This document shows, piece by piece, positions 57,453 to 64,000 of a stretch of 64,000 bases of DNA. Below the pieces are notes generated by a model. The model made no database searches. It was not told where the DNA came from and saw nothing but the letters and a program-made list of their open reading frames with translations. How positions within the stretch are numbered: the first letter of the stretch is position 1; the number at the start of each line of letters is the position of its first letter. Origin of the DNA: Zeugodacus cucurbitae (Eukaryota; Arthropoda; Insecta; Diptera; Tephritidae); contig NC_071670.1 in the NCBI RefSeq assembly GCF_028554725.1, positions 19,100,001 through 19,164,000 on the forward strand, given 5' to 3'. Position numbers and translations under genes: made by a program.

Positions 57453-59393
57453 CTAGATTATCGTGTTCTTTATCCAAAACTCCTTGATCATATCTGAGCC
57501 CTTCTCCCCAATCATTATCACCGGTGCATTTGTGTTGGCGCTCACCAACTTGGGCATAATACTCGCGTCGATAACACGCAAGCCACGTATGCCATAAACA
57601 CGCAATTGCGGATCGACCACCGCTTCGGGATCCCAATAGGGTCCCATTTTGCATGTGCCCACCGGATGATAGATGGTCACGGTGTAGTGACGTATCATAC
57701 ACTCCCAGTAGGGATCGGTGAACATCTGCAGATGCTGACAGCCAGGCCATTTGATGGATGAGATACGAGAGCCGAAGCGTTGCATGGCCTTTGTGCGCGA
57801 TAGCGCTACCGCAATCTTGGCGCCCTCAATCAGTGTCTTAGTATCGAGTTCGTCACTTAAGTAGTTCGGGTATATATACGGATAGTCGAATGGGTTGTTG
57901 CTGCGCAATTTAATCGAGCCAATACTGCGCGGACGCAACAACATTGGTATTATGCTCCAAGCATCACGATTGTTGATCTTCTCGAATACCGCGCGGTAGA
58001 AAGCATCTGTGAGGCCATGTGCTTTGCGCAACTGAGAGCCGCCGTCTGAATTTGTAGAACCAGAAACAAAATGAAACTCGATATCGGGCCAATCAAGCGA
58101 AGCATTCGCATATTTTGTATTCACGAAAGCGAGTCCCTCAACGCCGCCAAGTATGGTGAGGGGGCCTTGACCGAAAACAGCGTACTGCAGCACTGTAGAC
58201 ATAGAATGGAAGCGACTCTCCACAATGGAAACCGGTTGATTGACCAAAAATGTGAGACCGCCAAGACCAATGTGATCTTGCATGTTCTCACCGACATTGA
58301 GTTCTTTAATAACCGGTATGTGATGTTTAGCCAGCTCTTTGCGTGGTCCAATTCCCGATAACATCAACAATTGTGGCGAATTGACGGAGCCGCCTGATAA
58401 AATGACCTCCTTAGTAGCGCGTATGCGATATATGCGTTGATTCTTCACGAATTCGACGCCGAAAGCCAATTTCGTCACTGGATCGATCATTATACGCGTC
58501 ACATGCGAGTGCATGGATATATGTAGATTGGGACGCAAGCGCGCCGGACGCAGAAAAGCTTTAGCACTGCTGCAGCGACTACCACGTCTCGTAGTGCCTT
58601 GCGCTATCATAAAACCGGCCTGTTTCTCGCCATTCAAATCACGATTTTCGTAACCCATCTCGACACCACCTTCAACGAAGCTTGCCGCCAACGGTGTATG
58701 ATAAGGCGCCTCGCCGACTGTCAGATAGCCGCCAGTGGAGTGGTAAGGTGTGCTGGATAAATACGGGTTTGTGTTATCCTCCGATTTTTTGAAATAGTAC
58801 AAAGCATCGCGATATCCCCAACCCGGATTGCCGGCGGCCTCCCAATTGTCATAGTCAATCTTACTGCCACGTAAATACAACATATAATTCAGCACACTTG
58901 AGCCGCCAAGCACTTTACCACGAGGCCAGTTACAACGCCCGTTGTTCATGGCTATAAAATGAAAAAATGTAATAAGTACAAATCAAGAGTAAAGCGCAAT
59001 GTTCACAAGCTCACCCAAACAGAATTTGCCTGTTGGTTCCGTTTTATATTTCCAATCCATTTTGCTCAATTGTAGATATCCTGCCATGAGTGGTACATCC
59101 GATATTTCAGTCTCATCTCCCCCAGCCTCCAGTAACAGCACATTCCAGTTTTCCACCTCGGTCAATCTATTAGCCACCACCGCGCCTGCCGACCCCGCCC
59201 CTATCACTATAAAATCATAGCGATCTAATATCTCATCTGTAGGCAAATCTTCCGCCCTAGACTCGGGATCCATAATCTCTTCGTACTGAAAGTAGGCAAT
59301 AGCCGCCACCAACATCGGTATGAACCAACTGTTACTGGTGGCCGCTGTCACTGCGCCACCTATCGCCGTTGCGGCGCCCACAATTGCGCTCAT
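57453..59393 (-). CDS. GMC oxidoreductase, two exons, 625 aa
   Basis: The coding exons are 59015-59393 and 57453-58951, split by a 63-base phase-1 intron (GTGAGC donor, TATAG acceptor) whose codon encodes Ala127 of FCLAMNNGR. The start is the ATG at 59393; the frame is open a little further upstream but has no other ATG. The N-terminus is Ala/Gly-rich with a hydrophobic helix at about 24-35. Motifs: GAGSAG at 65-70, WPRGKVLGGSS from 135, GSVNSPQLLMLSGIGP signature, catalytic His555 (YHPVGT) and Asn599 (ANTNAP). It resembles the partial gene at 4098-4543 in the ETEISDVPL and DWKY segments, so these two form a subgroup at opposite ends of the window. The substrate is unknown. No clear poly(A) signal was found close to the stop. 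Confidence 0.94.
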
Positions 59394-59889
59394 TTTGGAG
59401 GATTTAGAAGACAAGTACTCTTATAGTGTCTCTTTTGTTCGCAAGTGCATTAGCGAAGTCAACTGTATTAAATTAAAAGTGGAAATTATTGAATATTTAA
59501 GTTTGGTGAAGAGTAGTAAATATTGAAAAGTTAATTTTATTATTAAAATTGCTTTATATTCTACAATTTGCCGCCAAACCTCTTTCTTTTATTTTTCACT
59601 TCAATTATTTTGATGATTTGTAATTGAAATAACGAAAATCTAAGCGAACCAAACCCTCCTACCACGCAATAATTTTATACGATACGATATCTTCCTTATA
59701 ACTAGAATATTATACGACTTGAAAAAATATATCAAGGTCTCCTTCTCTCTTAATAATTATCTGTTGCGAACTATTTGTCTCTTCTATGAAAGGTTTAAAT
59801 TATAAGTAAAATCGATCAGTAGTGAGAAAACCTGTTTTCATCTTCATAAGTACGTATTGTTTTGCAATTAATGGCGTCCAAAATCTAAT

Positions 59890-60016
59890 ATAATCCACAA
59901 AAAAACTTCGAGTTAGAGAGACTTCAGAGTTATGGAAGGTAATTTGTATGAAAATTGACTATTGCCAATTCAAGAGTTCGAGTTATGGAGAACTTAGAGT
60001 TATGGAAGTTCAACTG
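59890..60016. mobile_element. Pogo-like element, partial copy
   Basis: It contains the same CTTCGAGTTAGAGA and GAGTTATGGAAGTTCAACTG end as 21337-21866, with TA following. The left terminal repeat is absent. Confidence 0.55.
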
Positions 60017-61187
60017 TATCTTTTCATTCGAACATTTATTTTCTATTTATGATATAGTGCTATTTTGAGGCAATCTGGTTTTTACCTATATAGTTTATAT
60101 CTCCTAGGTTGTTATGGTTAAGATGAAACAATATTTTTAAATATTTATCATTAACTATTATCTTTTGAAAAAAAGAAAACCAAAAATATATTCAAATCTG
60201 AAAAATCAAAGGTATTCCCGTCATAATAAAATATATATCTAGGTTTAAGGATTTTAAAAAGTTGTAAAACCTGGAAATTTTTTAAAGTAGCAAGACTTGC
60301 GTATTGTGATCTGGCCCTAAAGACCTTTCAGACATGTTCGTAAACCGGAGCTCTGTAATTATATGTAGCTTTATCTCATGGATACCTATTGAGGATGTTA
60401 TTTAGAAACAATTCAATCAGATATACCCTACTGAGAGCATGTTAAACAATAAAGCTCTTGCGATCTTCTAGCGACCAGAGGGAATTTGTTGCGGGGGAAA
60501 TGCTCACGGAAAATCCAGCCTTCCAATATTTATTCGCAATGGGTCTGAGTCGCTTCGAATCATATGTTATTTGGGCTAGAATTCCCTTATTAGTCTGAAT
60601 AATCGAAATCGAAAATTGTCAATTGTTATCACCGCAACACTTTTAATACGGATATAAAAAAAAATAGAAAGTGTGGAGAAAATATTATTTGGACTAAAAT
60701 AAATTGAATTATGGTCTGAAATTTATTTTTTTTAACCCCAAAAATATTTTGACTTTCAATTTAAGTACATTCTAAATTTACCATCATATTTAACAGTTAT
60801 CAAAAGAAAGTTATTTGTTCTACTAATACCAATTTTACATGTCCTAAGGTATATACAATAGATATGTATTATATGTTGCCATGGGCATAGAAAAATATTG
60901 TCCAGGTAAGGTTGTACATTACTCTGCCGAAGTGCTGTGTGAATTTTAAATATGTATGTATGTACATATATGCATATAGCCAAAATTTCGTAATAGTCCA
61001 CGCTGACACGTATTGCGTGCATAATTCCCTAATTGAAAGACACACCTGCACAAACGCAATTCCCTGATAGTTAGGTGTCAAGCGCAGTTATAATTTCTTT
61101 TGATTTCATTTGCCAATTGCGGCTTAACGAATTTTCATTTAACGATCGGAACAATGCAAACAAAAGTGTTAAAATCAAAACTTACAT

Positions 61188-61189
<2 letters not shown>

Positions 61190-61234
<45 letters not shown>
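61190..61234. repeat. (AT)n microsatellite
   Basis: About 45 bases of uninterrupted AT dinucleotides. Confidence 0.95.
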
Positions 61235-61238
<4 letters not shown>

Positions 61239-61640
61239 TATATAAATTTGAAGCAAAATTGAAAAAGCCACTTTGAAATTGAAATGCGAAGGTTCACTTG
61301 CAATATGGACGCAGCCGATGGTCACTTCGCCAAGACTCGTAAGCTAATTACTATGCGTATAGTGTCAGCGATGACTGCGTGCGCCCAAAATGCTTCCGCG
61401 AAGAATGCAAATATGTTTATATAAGTGTGTGCATGTATTCGTAAATAAGGCCTATAAAGGTCGACATAAATTTTGGCAAGAAGAATATGGGTGATGTGCA
61501 TATTTGGGGTATAGCTAGTCGACATTAAAATGATAAAATGTGGGCTTCTAACATTCTTCCGAGCTTCCTTCTTGCTCTTTATAGCGTGTTTAGAAGCTTT
61601 TGTTCAGTAATTTGACCGATTCATTTCAAAAATTCAGATA

Positions 61641-61758
61641 TTGACTGATAAGTTAGATTTCTTGGATAACCCGAATGTAGTCTACAATTCTCAATTCTAT
61701 TGACTGATAAGTTAGATTTCTTGGACAACCCGAATGTAGTCTACAATTCTCAATTTCT
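61641..61758. repeat. Tandem duplication, two units of 59 bp
   Basis: The unit starting TTGACTGATAAG at 61641 is repeated at 61700 with one visible substitution (GATAAC versus GACAAC), indicating a recent event. Confidence 0.9.
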
Positions 61759-61934
61759 GAAATTAAGAATATATCCTCGAAGATGTCAATAGTGGTTTGC
61801 TAACACATACAAATTCATTTCACAAAAAAGAATAAATATTTGAAAAAGCCAATTGTTCTTCTATAAGGGTACAAAATAAAAAAAAAAAACTACTGACACA
61901 AATCTTTAAATACTTATGAATACATACTTTATTA

Positions 61935-62626
61935 CTACGTTTATGCTTCATTTCTACACGGTTATATTCTACATGGGTAAAGCCTATAAGCATAAAAGGC
62001 AAATACTCTACTCGAGGTAAATTCTGAATTGAATTTAATTGAGGGCTGCCACGTATTATAAATATGTCCGTATTTTCCAGATATAAGGAGTGTGCGGCAT
62101 AAATCGGTTGAGAAGTGTTCGGGCAGAAATGCACGAGCAAAAGCGACCACTGACCGACCCAAAAAAACCGGTTTTTTATGACTACCCACTCGTCGAAGTT
62201 TTTGCAAAAAATCGGTTTTCGACACACCATCCGACTACCCACAGTGCCACGGATGGGCCACAAAATAACCGGTGCCAAAAAGTATCCAATAACCGGTTAC
62301 TGTAGTACTACACAGTACCAGACGTTTGCCGCAAAAATTCGGTAGTAAGTGGGATAGGGGTTTTTAGCGAAAAATTGGCAATACGGGAATCCTGTATATG
62401 CAATTTGTCAAAACAATATACACCGGCACAAAAAATCAGCTGATTTGACGTTCAACTTAACTCTAAATCCGTTTATGCATCCGAGTTAACTCGTCTACAT
62501 ACGTAAAGAAAATGTGTATATTCTATCCGAGTAGATCATTTAACTCGTGGTGAAAAAGTGTTTATGCATGTTGATTGAACTCACACGTGTATAATATAAC
62601 CGAGTAGAAATGAAGCATAAACGTAG
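61935..62626. mobile_element. Non-autonomous DNA element with long terminal inverted repeats, about 692 bp
   Basis: The left end starts CTACGTTTATGCTTCATTTC and the right end is its inverse. About 36 of the first 40 bases match, with looser similarity further in. TA flanks both ends, consistent with a TA target duplication. The inside has recurring GTTTATGC and ACTCG motifs. The open frames crossing it show no known domain, so I regard them as chance. Confidence 0.65.
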
Positions 62627-64000
62627 TATATGATTCATGTTATGAGAAAGTGCGTGAGTAGATACATATTATGTGTGTGTGTCAAATTTAACAAAATTTC
62701 CCTTTTTATTAGTGTCTCCAAGGAAGCAGTCGAAGACAAAAACAGAACAAAGTGTAAATATGGTTCGCCAAAGCGTTCGAAAAGACAACAAAAACATTAA
62801 AGCAAATAAATATGAACGCACACAAAGAGGAATAACTGAAAATGGGTTAATTGAATACAAATAAATAACGTGCCAAGAAGACATAGATTCAGATAGTTTA
62901 AACGAAAAGAAGCAGTAACACTTACTGGTGCTTACTGCTAAAATTAAGGAACTGAATAGCTTTGAAACAAAAATGCGAATGAAAACTGTTAACTCAGGAA
63001 GTAAACAAATGTTTCTGTAAATTTTCTTTTTTATATTAAACTTGGACCAGTTTTTAATACATACATAGCTTTTAATACGTATATATGTATGTATTCATAT
63101 ACCTACAATCTCGTATATAATTTTTTAAATATATTACTTCAATCATAATTATGTAATTAATGAAAATACTTCCGTTCATCTGTCGGACAATGCACCCAAA
63201 CAAACAAACAAATGATGCATAAAGATTTGTTACGTTATAGTTGCGTCGCACATAATACACACATACTTTACAGACTGCATATTGATGTAGATTAGGGGTA
63301 TGGCTTTTAGATTAAATAAATAATAATGACTTGTATACCAGAATCAAAAATTGAATATTGTTTACTGAACAGTTTATTTTTAATAACGGTAACAAGTGAA
63401 AATATATATTCATTTGAACAATTCATATTTGAAAAAAATTTTGTGAAATTTTCAATAAAAACTGCCGAAATCTCAGCTGTTGGTACCTTATCTCCCTTGG
63501 CGTCTAAAAAAAAAATGTTGGACAGTATTATTACTTATTATTGGTACATCTAATATTAATAAACCAAAAATATTTCGATAATACATGGTTAAATCTAGTT
63601 ATTAAAGGAAGGAAAAGGAAAATATTAAAATTGAAATTGACAGACTTTGAACAAAAAAACTCAATATTTTATTGTCAAATTTTCGCGATATACATATAAT
63701 CGTTAGTTAAATTACTTGTAAAAGAAATAAAAAAATCTTCGTTCATTAAGTAGATATTGTTATTTCAAATATGTGTACAAAATTTAAACAAAATTGCTTC
63801 ATAAATGTTCGAGAAATCGTATTATTCGTATCGTAAAGACTTAAAAAATGTAGTTCTGAGCTAAAGGCTTTGAGAGTTTTAAATTGAAAAGAACTGTTTC
63901 TTAGAATTGCACTTGGATCGAATTGAAATTTTTGGATAATATTTTAAACATATTTAATAAGACAAAATTTGTTTTTCAAATAGTGAAACCCATCTAAACA
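62627..64000. other. AT-rich sequence at the right edge, nothing recognised
   Basis: No coding feature or repeat family could be supported. Short open frames lack signatures. Confidence 0.5.

Larger units (their letters stand above)
60017..61934. other. Sequence right of the GMC cluster
   Basis: No gene found. It contains the (AT)n run at 61190 and the 59-bp duplication at 61641. Confidence 0.5.

Noticed and set aside
57367..57750. Minus-strand 127-codon frame overlapping the end of the last GMC gene
   Set aside because: It is an alternative frame of the GMC C-terminal exon, whose true frame holds the catalytic His and Asn.
1..64000. CRISPR arrays, bacterial operons or prophage
   Set aside because: Introns, AT-rich flanks and eukaryotic mobile elements show insect nuclear DNA; no regularly spaced repeats were seen.

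Overview
The window is insect nuclear DNA, most likely from a higher fly. It is AT-rich, its genes have short introns with GT/AG borders, and it carries Helitrons, Tc1/mariner relics and non-coding dispersed repeats of the kind common in tephritid fruit flies. The species cannot be fixed from the sequence alone; Tephritidae is an inference.

The coding content is almost entirely one gene family. Eight GMC (glucose-methanol-choline) FAD-dependent oxidoreductase genes all lie on the minus strand. From left to right they are: a first exon only (4098-4543), a four-exon gene (14669-19504), a compact trio of close paralogues (24598-26506, 27477-29399, 32982-34904), a three-exon gene (46005-48018), a three-exon gene with a long middle intron (51313-55070) and a two-exon gene (57453-59393). 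Each complete gene encodes about 615-665 residues. Each has an N-terminal hydrophobic stretch, a GxGxxG FAD motif, a WPRGK-type motif and the catalytic His plus an Asn 44 residues later. In Drosophila a comparable GMC cluster (including ecdysone oxidase) sits inside an intron of flotillin-2, and this window looks like the equivalent locus. No flotillin exon lies in the window, but two plus-strand sites (9716/9717 and 49309/49310) have the structure of recursive-splicing ratchet points. That is what a very long host intron running opposite to the GMC genes would be expected to contain.

One non-GMC gene is hidden in the array: a two-exon gene (37882-38362, minus) for a 137-residue predicted secreted protein, with a TATA box and an initiator in good register.

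The spaces between genes are rich in mobile-element debris. The densest patch is 39.2-45.0 kb: two Helitron-like copies with recognisable termini, one split by a 1.4-kb DNA transposon, plus a non-LTR reverse transcriptase fragment. Two copies of one mariner family lie at 10.3-11.4 kb and 53.1-53.8 kb, the first with a 249-bp internal tandem duplication. There are also a Tc1-like relic (20.2-20.7 kb), pogo-like repeats (21.3-21.9 and 59.9-60.0 kb), a 0.69-kb element with long terminal inverted repeats (61.9-62.6 kb) and several non-coding repeat families.

Gene structures were derived by reading splice sites, reading frame and family conservation by eye. No transcript or homology search was available.
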